In this document: positions 32,999 through 41,334 of the stretch, piece by piece
How positions within the stretch are numbered: position 1 is the first letter of the stretch
How the letters are laid out: the number at the start of each line of letters is the position of its first letter
Origin: an uncultured Oscillibacter sp.
GTDB taxonomy: Bacteria > Bacillota > Clostridia > Oscillospirales > Oscillospiraceae
Direction of reading: 5' to 3'
Length of the DNA stretch: 64,000 nucleotides
NCBI GenBank assembly: GCA_910589315.1
Contig: CAJUTB010000001.1
Location: 114,445-178,444 of the forward strand
Translations under genes and position numbers: made by a program
The notes under the pieces: model-generated
What the model was told of the DNA's origin: nothing
What the model saw: the letters and a program-made list of their open reading frames with translations, nothing else
The model's database searches: none

Positions 32999-34251
32999 AA
33001 GATCTTTACATTGTAAACTGCTGCCGTACCGCAATCGGCTCCTTTGGCGGCAGTTTGAAAAACACCCCCGCCGCTGAGCTGGGCGCGATCGTTGTGAAAG
33101 AAGCCCTGAACCGCGCCGGCGTCAAGCCCGAGCAGGTCGACGAGGTGATGTTCGGCTGCATCCTCACCGCTGGCCTGGGCCAGAACGTCGCCCGTCAGGT
33201 CTCGATCAAGGCCGGTATCCCCTATTCTGTTCCCGCTTACACCGTCGGTATGGTCTGCGGCTCCGGCATGAAGTCGGTCATCGAAGGCGCGCGCTCCATC
33301 CTCGCCGGTGATTCTGATATTGTCGTTTGCGGCGGCACCGAAAACATGAGCTCCGCTCCTTTCGCCGCCCCCGACGCCCGCTGGGGCGCCCGCATGGGTG
33401 ACAAGAAACTGGTTGACACCATGATCAAGGACGGCCTCTGGGACGCTTACAACAATTATCATATGGGCACCACCGCTGAGAACATCAACGACATCTGGGG
33501 CATCACCCGCAAGGAGCAGGACGAGTTCGCCGCTGCTTCCCAGCAGAAGGCGGAGGCCGCTCAGAAGGCCGGCCGTTTTGATGAGGAGATTGTGGCCGTT
33601 CCTGTGAAGGTGAAAAAGGATATTGTGGAGTTCAAGAAGGACGAGTATCCCAAGGCTGGCGTTACCGTTGAGGGCATTGCGAAGCTCCGCGGCGCGTTCC
33701 CCGTGGGTCCCGAGTCTCCGAATCCTGAAGTGGTTCACACCTTTGAGCTGACCGGCAAGCAGGATGCGGAGGATAAGGGCCAGCAGCGCGTGACCGCCGC
33801 CAATGCCTCCGGTATCAATGACGGCGCGGCTGCCATCATTCTCGCTTCTGCGGAAGCCGTGGAGAAGTACGGCCTGAAGCCTATGGCCAAGCTGATTGGC
33901 TGGGGCCAGGGCGGCGTGGACCCGAAGATCATGGGTGTGGGTCCTGTGCCCGCTTCCCGTCAGGCCATGGCGAAAGCTGGCGTGACCATTGATGACATTG
34001 ATCTGGTGGAAGCCAACGAGGCGTTTGCGGCGCAGTCCATTGCTGTGGGCCGCGAGCTGGGCTTTGATATGGCGAAGGTGAATGTTAACGGCGGCGCGAT
34101 TTCCCTGGGCCATCCTGTGGGCGCGTCCGGCGCACGGATTATTGTGACTCTGCTGCACGAGATGAAGAAGCGTCCCGAGGCCAAGAAGGGTTTGGCGACG
34201 CTCTGCATCGGCGGCGGCATGGGCACGGCAGTTGTCGTGGAAAAGTGCTGA
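32995..34251 (+). CDS. thl: Acetyl-CoA C-acetyltransferase (thiolase)
   Basis: Condenses two acetyl-CoA to acetoacetyl-CoA, the entry to butyrate formation in clostridia, or the reverse. The nucleophilic cysteine is in VGMVCGSGMKSV near residue 88; the GHPVGASGARI histidine and the final CIGGGMGTA cysteine complete the site. The length of 418 aa is about 25 above the usual 392; the excess is an insertion at about residues 235-262 (GPESPNPEVVHTFELTGK...), where most thiolases read directly from KLR.AF into the TAANASGINDG segment. Monocistronic apart from the leader ORF. Confidence 0.96.
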   Translation: MKDLYIVNCCRTAIGSFGGSLKNTPAAELGAIVVKEALNRAGVKPEQVDEVMFGCILTAGLGQNVARQVSIKAGIPYSVPAYTVGMVCGSGMKSVIEGARSILAGDSDIVVCGGTENMSSAPFAAPDARWGARMGDKKLVDTMIKDGLWDAYNNYHMGTTAENINDIWGITRKEQDEFAAASQQKAEAAQKAGRFDEEIVAVPVKVKKDIVEFKKDEYPKAGVTVEGIAKLRGAFPVGPESPNPEVVHTFELTGKQDAEDKGQQRVTAANASGINDGAAAIILASAEAVEKYGLKPMAKLIGWGQGGVDPKIMGVGPVPASRQAMAKAGVTIDDIDLVEANEAFAAQSIAVGRELGFDMAKVNVNGGAISLGHPVGASGARIIVTLLHEMKKRPEAKKGLATLCIGGGMGTAVVVEKC

Positions 34252-34287
34252 AACAAGGGCTGTTTTAGGAAAACGGAACCTTGAGGA

Positions 34288-34321
34288 ACAAAAAGAGAGG
34301 CGTCGAGCCTCTCTTTTTGTT
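34288..34321. terminator. Bidirectional terminator thl / arcC
   Basis: AAAAAGAGAGGC and GCCTCTCTTTTT around a GTCGA loop. It has T-runs on both strands and lies between convergent genes. Confidence 0.9.
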
Positions 34322-34322
34322 T

Positions 34323-34377
34323 CGCAAGGGCTCTGCCCTTTGCAAACCCGCCAGGGGCGCAACGCCCCTGGACCCTT
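34323..34377. repeat. REP-like double hairpin
   Basis: Two adjacent GC-rich stems, GCAAGGGC/GCCCTTTGC (34323-34342) and CCAGGGGCG/CGCCCCTGG (34350-34370). Their spacing and the GGACCC tail have the look of an interspersed extragenic repeat rather than a second terminator. Confidence 0.5.
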
Positions 34378-35322
34378 TTATGAAAACGTAACCACTGTTC
34401 CCGTTTTTCCGTCCAGGGCGTCCAGGCATTTATCCAGACTGGTGATAATGGCCCGCCGTCCTGGGTAATTGCGGGCAAAGCGCATAGCGGCCTCGATTTT
34501 CGGCCGCATACTCCCCGCGCCGAATTGGCCCTCCTCGACATAGCGGGCGGCTTCTGCGAGGCTCAGGTGGTCCAGGTCCTGCTGGTCCGGCTGTCCGAAG
34601 CGGATGGCGGCTTTTTCAACTTCTGTCAGGATTAACAGCGCGTCGGCGTCGACTTCCTCCGCCAGCAGTTCGGCGGCGAAGTCTTTGTCAATGACGGCGG
34701 CCATACCTTCCAGCGTACCGTCCGGGTTTTCGGCCACCGGTACGCCGCCGCCGCCGCAGGTAATGACAATGGCATGGTCCCACAAAAGGCGGATGGAGCC
34801 GATTTCGACGATTTTTTGTGGTAACGGCGAAGCCACCACCCGACGCCAGCCCCGTCCGGCGTCCTCCCGCATGACGAAGCCCTGGTCGAGTTCCAGTTTT
34901 CGGGCATCCTCCGCGCTGTAAAACGCGCCGATGGGCTTGGTGGGATTTTGAAACGCCGGGTCCCGGCGGTCTACGACCACCTGGGTGGTCAGGGAGACCA
35001 CGGGGACGTTTCGTCCCCGCACGCTCAAGGCGTAGCGAAGGGCTTGTTGAATGTGGTAGCCGATATAGCCCTGGCTCATGGCTCCGCAGACGTCAAAGGG
35101 CATCGGCGGCACCACGTTCCGGGCGGTTTCTCCGGCCAGGAGGATGCGGCCCACCTGGGGGCCGTTGCCGTGTACGATGGCCATTTCGTAGCCACGGCGG
35201 CTGATTTCCGCAATGTGCTCGCAGGTTTTGCGCACGACCTCCAGCTGCGCCTCGGCGGTCGGGGCGGAATCTTTGGATTGCAGTGCGTTTCCGCCCAGGG
35301 CGATTACAATTTTTTCCGGCAT
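34378..35322 (-). CDS. arcC: Carbamate kinase
   Basis: Transfers phosphate between carbamoyl phosphate and ADP; normally the ATP-forming last step of the arginine deiminase pathway. 314 aa. Family marks: VIALGGNALQ (residues ~5-14), AIVHGNGPQVG, MSQGYIGYHIQQAL, the ATP site ITCGGGGVPVAEN and DKDFAAELLAEEVDAD, GAGSMRPKIEAA near the end. The ATG at 35322 has GGAAAGGA; nine upstream codons are not used. It is the last gene of an otherwise biosynthetic arginine operon, downstream of argF. Confidence 0.95.
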   Translation of the reverse strand: MPEKIVIALGGNALQSKDSAPTAEAQLEVVRKTCEHIAEISRRGYEMAIVHGNGPQVGRILLAGETARNVVPPMPFDVCGAMSQGYIGYHIQQALRYALSVRGRNVPVVSLTTQVVVDRRDPAFQNPTKPIGAFYSAEDARKLELDQGFVMREDAGRGWRRVVASPLPQKIVEIGSIRLLWDHAIVITCGGGGVPVAENPDGTLEGMAAVIDKDFAAELLAEEVDADALLILTEVEKAAIRFGQPDQQDLDHLSLAEAARYVEEGQFGAGSMRPKIEAAMRFARNYPGRRAIITSLDKCLDALDGKTGTVVTFS

Positions 35323-35417
35323 AAAAACAGCGTCCTTTCCAAAAAACATAGGGACAGTTTGTGCGGAATACGCCGCGTTATGCGGAAAAACGGACGGCAG
35401 ACGCCGTCCGTTTGTTG

Positions 35418-36401
35418 TTATTTCATCAGTTCGTATAAAACCGCCTTAATGGTGTGCATCCGGTTTTCGGCCTCGTCGAACACGATGGACTGTTCGGACT
35501 CAAACACCTCGTCCGTAACCTCCATGGCATCCCGTCCGAATTTTTCGCCCATCTCCCGGCCAACGGTGGTTTTGTGATCGTGGTATGCAGGCAGGCAGTG
35601 CATGAAACGGCACTGCGGTCCGGCGGCGTCCATGAGGGCTTTTGTGACCTGATAGGGTCCCAGGGCCGTAATCCGCTCCTGCCAGACCTCCACCGGTTCG
35701 CCCATGGAAACCCAAACGTCCGTGTACAGCACGCTGGCCCCCTGGACGGCGGTCATTGGGTCCTCGCTGAATTCCAGCGCCGCGCCGGTTTCCCCGGCGA
35801 TGGCCTGACAGGTTTCGATCAGCCCGGCCTCCGGCCAATAGGCTTTGGGGGCACAGGCGGTAAAATGCATTCCCATTTTTGCACAGCCCACCATCAGGGA
35901 GTTGCCCATGTTGTACCGCGCGTCGCCCAGATAGACCAGCTTCACGCCTTTCAGACGGCCGAAATGTTCCTGAATGGTGAGGAAGTCCGCCAGAATCTGG
36001 GTGGGATGAAACTCGTTGGTCAGACCGTTGAACACAGGGACTCCGGCATAGTTTGCCAGTTCCTCCACTCGTTCTTGTTCAAAGCCGCGGTATTCAATTC
36101 CGTCATACATCCGCCCCAGAACGCGGGCGGTGTCGGCAATGGACTCCTTCACGCCGATTTGAGAGCCGGTGGGACCCAGATATGTACTGCCCATACCCAG
36201 GTCCTGGGCGGCGACCTCAAAGGCGCAGCGGGTGCGGGTGGAGGTTTTTTCAAAAATCAACGCCACGTTTTTCCCCTCCAGATAGCGGTGGGAAATCCCG
36301 GCTTTTTTCTTGGCCTTCAGATCGGCGGCAGTGTCCAAAAACTGCTGGATTTCTGCCGGAGTAAAATCCAGCAGCTTCAAAAAGTGCGTATGGTTGTTCA
36401 T
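35418..36401 (-). CDS. argF: Ornithine carbamoyltransferase
   Basis: Forms citrulline from ornithine and carbamoyl phosphate. 327 aa. Substrate-binding motifs are FEKTSTRTRCAFE near residue 50 (carbamoyl phosphate loop STRTR), FNGLTNEFHPTQILADF, DARYNMGNSLM and the ornithine loop FMHCLPAYHD near 268. Biosynthetic by context (argG to argF order), although the following carbamate kinase gene means a catabolic arcB role cannot be excluded from sequence alone. Confidence 0.95.
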   Translation of the reverse strand: MNNHTHFLKLLDFTPAEIQQFLDTAADLKAKKKAGISHRYLEGKNVALIFEKTSTRTRCAFEVAAQDLGMGSTYLGPTGSQIGVKESIADTARVLGRMYDGIEYRGFEQERVEELANYAGVPVFNGLTNEFHPTQILADFLTIQEHFGRLKGVKLVYLGDARYNMGNSLMVGCAKMGMHFTACAPKAYWPEAGLIETCQAIAGETGAALEFSEDPMTAVQGASVLYTDVWVSMGEPVEVWQERITALGPYQVTKALMDAAGPQCRFMHCLPAYHDHKTTVGREMGEKFGRDAMEVTDEVFESEQSIVFDEAENRMHTIKAVLYELMK

Positions 36402-36413
36402 AGTGATCCCTCT

Positions 36414-37595
36414 TTACTGTTTCAGTGTTTCGGCCATGATGGCAAGGCCCTGATCCATTTCTTCTTTCGAGATCACCAGCGGCGGCAGCAGACGGACGCC
36501 CGGTCCGGCGGTCAGCACCAGCAGGCCGTTGTCCGCCAGCCTGGCGGCGATTTCCTTGTTGGAGTACCTGTCCTGAACGGCAATGCCGATCATCAGGCCC
36601 AGTCCGCGGGTTTTGCCGAAGCAGGGCAGATGCAGCGACTCAATGCCGCTGCGCAGATACGCGCCCTTTTCCTGGACTTCCTGCAAAAATGCGTCGCTCA
36701 ACGCCTCCTGCACGGCGAGACCCGCCGCTGCGCAGACAGGGTTTGCGCCGAAGGTGGTGGCATGAGTGCCGGGACCAAGAACGTTCCGGCATTTTTCGTT
36801 TGCCAGAATGCCGCTCATGGGCAAACCGCCCGCGATGCCCTTGGCAAAGGAGACGGCGTCCGGCAAAAGATCATACTGCTGGAAGGCAAACAGCGTGCCT
36901 GTCCGGCCCACGCCGGTTTGGACTTCGTCCACCAGGAAAAGCCAATCCTTTTCGGCGCACAGCGCCTCCACCGCTTTGACGTAATCCTTGTCCAGCGGCA
37001 GTACGCCGCCTTCGCCCTGCACCAGCTCCACCATGACGGCGCAAACGTCGTCTCCGGCGGCGGCTTTCAGCGCGTCAAGGTCGTTTGCAGCGGCGTAGCG
37101 GAAGCCCTCGGTAAAGGGGAAGAAGAAGTTATGGAAAACGTCCTGGCCGGTGGCCTTCAGGGTGGTGATGGTGCGGCCGTGGAAGGAATTTTGCAGCGTG
37201 ATAATGGTGGAGCGTCCCTGACCGTATTTGTCAAAGCTGTATTTCCGGGCCAGCTTGATCATGCCCTCGTTGGCTTCGCCGCCGCCGTTGGCAAAAAAGA
37301 CGCAGCTCTCGCCGGTGCGTTTGCAGAGGATTTCCGCCAGCCTGGCCGCCGGTTCGGTGTAGAACAGGTTCGAGATATGCCCCAGCTTTTTGGCCTGGGC
37401 ATGGATGGCGTCCAGCCAGGCGGCGTTGCCGTACCCCAGGGCACAGACGCCGATGCCGCTGGTGAAGTCGACGTATTCCCGGCCCTCTGGGGTATAGAGC
37501 CGCGCGCCGTCACCGTGGTCGACGGCCACGGGAGAGCGGCCGTAGGTATGCATGACGTATTGGTCCGTCAGGGCCAGAATTTCTTGAGAAGTCAT
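36414..37595 (-). CDS. argD: Acetylornithine aminotransferase
   Basis: PLP aminotransferase making N-acetylornithine from the semialdehyde. 393 aa. The start MTSQEILALTDQ at 37595 follows AAAGGAG; a TTG codon two residues earlier is less well placed. Motifs include FTSGIGVCALGYG, FFANGGGEANEGMIKLARKYS, HGRTITTLKATGQ, DEVQTGVGRTG and the PLP lysine in SFAKGIAGGLPM, with THATTFGANP after it. The gap to argB is only 2 bp. Confidence 0.96.
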   Translation of the reverse strand: MTSQEILALTDQYVMHTYGRSPVAVDHGDGARLYTPEGREYVDFTSGIGVCALGYGNAAWLDAIHAQAKKLGHISNLFYTEPAARLAEILCKRTGESCVFFANGGGEANEGMIKLARKYSFDKYGQGRSTIITLQNSFHGRTITTLKATGQDVFHNFFFPFTEGFRYAAANDLDALKAAAGDDVCAVMVELVQGEGGVLPLDKDYVKAVEALCAEKDWLFLVDEVQTGVGRTGTLFAFQQYDLLPDAVSFAKGIAGGLPMSGILANEKCRNVLGPGTHATTFGANPVCAAAGLAVQEALSDAFLQEVQEKGAYLRSGIESLHLPCFGKTRGLGLMIGIAVQDRYSNKEIAARLADNGLLVLTAGPGVRLLPPLVISKEEMDQGLAIMAETLKQ

Positions 37596-37597
37596 GA

Positions 37598-38467
37598 TCA
37601 ATTCTCCTTTTTGAGCATAGTTCCAATCCCCTGGTCGGAGAGCAGCTCAATCAAAATCGAATGGGGAATGCGTCCATCCAGAATATGTACCCGGTCCACG
37701 CCGCCGGCGATGGCGTCCACGCAGCACTCCATTTTGGGAATCATGCCGCCGGAGATGACGCCCTGGGCAACCAGCTCCGGGACCTCGTAGGTGTGGACAA
37801 CGTGAATCAGGGTGTTTTCATCCGCAGGGTCCCGCAGAAGGCCCCGGACATCGGTGAGCAGGATGAGCTTTTCCGCGTGAAGGGCCTCGGCCAGCTTGGC
37901 GGCGGCGGTGTCGGCGTTGATGTTGTAAGCGGTGTCGGCGTCCATGCCCTGGGCGACGGTAGAGATCACGGGAATGTAGCCGCTGAGAAGGGAGCTTTCC
38001 ACAGGCTCGGGGTTCACGCCGGTGATTTTGCCCACGAGGCCGTATTTTTCATCCAGGCACTCGGCCTGGAACAGCTTGCCGTCAATGCCGCACAGGCCCA
38101 CGGCCTGCCCGCCCAGGCGGTTGAGCTGGGCAACGAGGTCTTTATTGACCTTGCCGCAGAGAATGGACTGAACAATGTCCATCGTCACGCGGTCGGTGTA
38201 GCGGAGGCCGTCGACGAAGCGGGATTCGTGGCCGATTTTTTTCAGCATACCGGAGATTTCCGGCCCGCCGCCGTGGACGACGACGACACGGATGCCGACG
38301 AGGTGCAGAAGGATGATGTCGCACATGACGGCGCGGCGCAGCTCGTCGGAAACCATGGCGTTGCCGCCGTATTTGACGACAACCGTTTTCCCGGTGAATT
38401 TTTGAATGTAGGGCAGAGCCTCAATCAGCGTTTGGGCCTGCTGTTCATGAGAGGACAAGGGGTTCAT
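37598..38467 (-). CDS. argB: Acetylglutamate kinase
   Basis: Phosphorylates N-acetylglutamate, usually the controlled step. 289 aa. The nucleotide-binding KYGGNAMV (near residue 28), VVVHGGGPEISGMLKKIG, GLCGIDGKLFQA, ITGVNPEPVESSL, YNINADTAAAKLAEAL and GGMIPKMECC are all present. The ATG at 38467 directly abuts GAGGAG, so spacing is poor; a TTG three codons on (NPL) is 9 bases from it and could be the true start. Upstream codons of the open frame overlap argJ and are not used. Confidence 0.93.
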   Translation of the reverse strand: MNPLSSHEQQAQTLIEALPYIQKFTGKTVVVKYGGNAMVSDELRRAVMCDIILLHLVGIRVVVVHGGGPEISGMLKKIGHESRFVDGLRYTDRVTMDIVQSILCGKVNKDLVAQLNRLGGQAVGLCGIDGKLFQAECLDEKYGLVGKITGVNPEPVESSLLSGYIPVISTVAQGMDADTAYNINADTAAAKLAEALHAEKLILLTDVRGLLRDPADENTLIHVVHTYEVPELVAQGVISGGMIPKMECCVDAIAGGVDRVHILDGRIPHSILIELLSDQGIGTMLKKEN

Positions 38468-38546
38468 CTCCTCTGTGGTAAATTTTTGAATGGAGCGGGA
38501 ACAGCGGAAAGCGGCGGCTTCCGTCTCCAACTGCCTATTTGAAGGA

Positions 38547-39773
38547 TTAAGTCCGGTAATCGCCGTTGATCTTGATATAGTCGTAAGTGATGTCGCAGCC
38601 CCAGCAGGTGCAGGTGTCCGAGCCTTCCTGCATGGAGACGTTGATTCCGATGTCATGCTCCGTCAGAATTTTCTTGGCAAGGTCCTCGTCAAAATCAAGG
38701 CCCCGGCCCTGGGCGCAGACCTGGATGTCTCCCGCCGCACTGGCAAAATGAACGTCCACCTTGTCCGGGTCGAACGCTTCGCCGGAATAGCCCATGGCGC
38801 ACAGCACTCGTCCCCAGTTGGCGTCCGCGCCGAAAACAGCCGCCTTTGTCAGCGTGGAGGAGATGATGGACTTGGCAATGGTTTCCGCGCTTTCTTCGCT
38901 CTTGGCTCCCCGGACAGTGCAGGTGATCAGATGCCTGGCCCCCTCGCCGTCGGAGGCCATCTCCCGCGCAAGCTGGACGCACAAGGCTTGCAGGGCTTCT
39001 AAAAACGCGTCGTAATCCGGCCCCTTTGCCGTAATCGCCGCATTGCCCGCAAGGCCGTTGGCCAGAACGCAGCAAGTGTCGTTGGTGGAGGTGTCGCCGT
39101 CGACGCTGATGCGGTTGAAGCTCATCTTCGCCGTTTCCAGCAGGGCGGTTTGGATCATCTCGGAGGAAATGGCGCAGTCCGTGGTGAGAAAGCAGAGCAT
39201 GGTCCCCATATTGGGGTGAATCATGCCGCTGCCCTTGGCGATGCCGCCCAGGCGGACGGTTTTGCCGCCGACGGTGGTTTCCACTGCCGCTTCCTTCTTC
39301 ACGGTGTCGGTGGTCATAATGGCGTGAGCCGCCGCGTCGCTGGCCGTCGCAGACCGCTCCAAAGCGGCGTACAGCTCCGGCACACAGGCTTCGATGGCCT
39401 CGACGTTGAGCCGCTGTCCGATCACGCCGGTAGAGGACACCAGAATGTCCTCCGGCGCGCAGCCGATAGCCTTCGCCGCCGCGGCGCACATCCGCTCCGC
39501 ATTGGCCTCGCCCTCGGGGGCGCAGGCGTTGGCGTTGCCGCTGTTGGCGATGACGGCCCGGGCTTTGCCGTCCGACAGGTGGGCCTTGTCCACCAGCACC
39601 GGCGCGGCCTTGACCACGTTTTTTGTAAATACTGCCGCCGCCGCGCAGTCCGCGTCGGAGACGATCAGAGCAACGTCTTTTTTCCAGGCGGCGTGGGTCT
39701 TGACGCCCGCATGGACGCCCGCGGCCCGGAACCCCTGGGCGGCGCACACGCCGCCTTCAATAAAGTTCAACAT
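38547..39773 (-). CDS. argJ: Bifunctional ornithine acetyltransferase / N-acetylglutamate synthase
   Basis: Recycles the acetyl group from acetylornithine to glutamate, so the route needs no separate ArgA if bifunctional. 408 aa proenzyme that cleaves itself before the nucleophilic threonine; the site is in HPNMGTMLCFLTTD (residues ~188-200). Other marks: AVIANSGNANACAP, STGVIGQRL, KGSGMIHPNMG, NDTCCVLANG and VFGADANWGRVLCAMGYSG. Whether it keeps synthase activity cannot be judged from sequence. Confidence 0.96.
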   Translation of the reverse strand: MLNFIEGGVCAAQGFRAAGVHAGVKTHAAWKKDVALIVSDADCAAAAVFTKNVVKAAPVLVDKAHLSDGKARAVIANSGNANACAPEGEANAERMCAAAAKAIGCAPEDILVSSTGVIGQRLNVEAIEACVPELYAALERSATASDAAAHAIMTTDTVKKEAAVETTVGGKTVRLGGIAKGSGMIHPNMGTMLCFLTTDCAISSEMIQTALLETAKMSFNRISVDGDTSTNDTCCVLANGLAGNAAITAKGPDYDAFLEALQALCVQLAREMASDGEGARHLITCTVRGAKSEESAETIAKSIISSTLTKAAVFGADANWGRVLCAMGYSGEAFDPDKVDVHFASAAGDIQVCAQGRGLDFDEDLAKKILTEHDIGINVSMQEGSDTCTCWGCDITYDYIKINGDYRT

Positions 39774-39793
39774 ATGGATAACCTCGCAGTTTT

Positions 39794-40768
39794 TTACAGA
39801 TTCAAGCCCGCGGCCTCGTCGAAGCCAAGCATCAGGTTCATATTCTGCACCGCCGCGCCGGACGCGCCTTTCCCCAGGTTGTCAAACAGCGCGGTGATCG
39901 TGAATTGTTCGTCGTTTCCGGTCAGGATCAGGGAGAGGATGTCCTTGCCCCGCAGCTGATTTGCGTAAATCTTAAAGCCGGAGTCCACGCCGCTTTCGGG
40001 GTCGGTGGGGTCCATCTCCACCCGGACGATTCTCTCTTTTCCGGCGGTTTCCGCATAGTGATCATAGAGTTTCTGCCAAACGCCGTGAAGGGTGGAGACG
40101 CCTTGCAGCTGGCTCATATGGAAAGGCACGGCGCTTGCCATACCTTTGTAATAATCGTCCACAATTGGTACAAAGACCGGCGGCGTTTGCAGGCCGCAAA
40201 GTTTCTGCATCTCCGGCAAATGCTTGTGGTTTTGCAGAAGGCCGTAAAGGGCCGGGCTGGAAAACGCCGGGGGACGGTGTTCCTGCTCGTATTGGGCAAT
40301 CATGCTTTTTCCGCCGCCGGAATAACCGGTGAGCGAAAAGCAGCTCAGATTTGCGTCCGGAGGCAGGAGGCCCATCGCCGCCAGGGGGGCCGCGATGCTG
40401 ATGAAGCCGGTGGCGTGACAGCCGGGGTTGGCAACCCGTTTCGCCTCCTGGATGCGTTCCCGATGCCGTCTGGACAGCTCCGGGAAGCCGTAGGCCCAAT
40501 CCGGATTCGTGCGGTGGGCGGTGGAACAGTCGATGACGCGGGTGCGGCTGTTTTCGATCAGGTTCACCGCTTCCATCGCCGCCCCGTCGGGCAGACAGAG
40601 AAATACCAGGTCGGCGGCGTTGAGCAGCTTTTTCCGTTCCGCGGTATCTTTGCGTTTTGCCTCGTCGATCAGCAGCAGGTCGATGTCCGGCCGGCAGGCC
40701 AGACGGTCATAAATTTGAAGACCGGTGGTACCCTCCTTGCCGTCGATGTATACTTTGGGTTTGTTCAT
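39794..40768 (-). CDS. argC: N-acetyl-gamma-glutamyl-phosphate reductase (type 2)
   Basis: NADPH-dependent reduction of the acylphosphate made by ArgB. 324 aa, the shorter type-2 form. Start MNKPKVYIDGKEGTTGLQIYDRL gives the Rossmann region; the catalytic cysteine is in ANPGCHATGF (near 116), and GYSGGGKSMI and the HMSQLQGV region follow. The ATG at 40768 has GGAGG upstream; 47 upstream codons overlap the previous gene and are not used. Confidence 0.94.
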   Translation of the reverse strand: MNKPKVYIDGKEGTTGLQIYDRLACRPDIDLLLIDEAKRKDTAERKKLLNAADLVFLCLPDGAAMEAVNLIENSRTRVIDCSTAHRTNPDWAYGFPELSRRHRERIQEAKRVANPGCHATGFISIAAPLAAMGLLPPDANLSCFSLTGYSGGGKSMIAQYEQEHRPPAFSSPALYGLLQNHKHLPEMQKLCGLQTPPVFVPIVDDYYKGMASAVPFHMSQLQGVSTLHGVWQKLYDHYAETAGKERIVRVEMDPTDPESGVDSGFKIYANQLRGKDILSLILTGNDEQFTITALFDNLGKGASGAAVQNMNLMLGFDEAAGLNL

Positions 40769-40782
40769 CCCGTTTGCCTCCT

Positions 40783-41322
40783 TTACGTCTCCGTCCAGGG
40801 CAGGTCGTTTCCTTCCAGGACGGCCCATTGCATTTCCGGGTGAAACTGTCCGGTTTCCAGGAAACAGACCAGGGCCTCCGCCGCTTGGTCCAGATCGTCT
40901 GCGGCGCACATTTTCGGCACAGGCGTCTGGCCGCCGATGGAAACGGGCGCGTCTTCCGCGCCGTCGGGGCGGGGGACATAGAGCGCGGCGGCGGATTCGT
41001 CTATGGCGTTGTACAGCAGCGCGGCCCAGCCGTTTTCAAAATCGGCGTTCAGCATGTAGTCCTCGCCCCATGGCTCGAAGGAAATCCACACATTTTCGAC
41101 ATGCCCTTTTCGGATAGCGGTTCCCAGGTCTGCCGCCATCGCTTTGGTGGCCGCGGCTGGGAGAGCGGCCCAATTGCAGCCGTCATCGCCCAACGCCGTC
41201 CAGCTTTCCGGCATTTTTCCGCAGAATGTAACCGACACAAATTGGATTCCCTTGCATCCTGCCAGAATGCGGGAGGCTTCCGCGCCGTTTTCAATAACGG
41301 TTCCGGCCGTCAGCTCATACAT
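40783..41322 (-). CDS. Hypothetical protein inside the arginine operon
   Basis: 179 aa, acidic and tryptophan-rich (WAALPAAATKAM, VWISFEPWGEDYML, ENGWAALLYN), with no signal peptide, membrane segment or metal motif. It begins MYELTAGTVIENGAEASRILAGCKGIQF and ends NDLPWTET. I recognise no family. It lies 12-14 bp from argH and argC on either side and must be cotranscribed with them, but nothing in it looks like an arginine enzyme. It could be a regulatory or recruited gene. Confidence 0.8.
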   Translation of the reverse strand: MYELTAGTVIENGAEASRILAGCKGIQFVSVTFCGKMPESWTALGDDGCNWAALPAAATKAMAADLGTAIRKGHVENVWISFEPWGEDYMLNADFENGWAALLYNAIDESAAALYVPRPDGAEDAPVSIGGQTPVPKMCAADDLDQAAEALVCFLETGQFHPEMQWAVLEGNDLPWTET

Positions 41323-41334
41323 GGTACGTCCTCC

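Noticed and set aside
35454..37790. 778-codon open frame opposite argF/argD
   Set aside because: Shadow of two well-identified genes.
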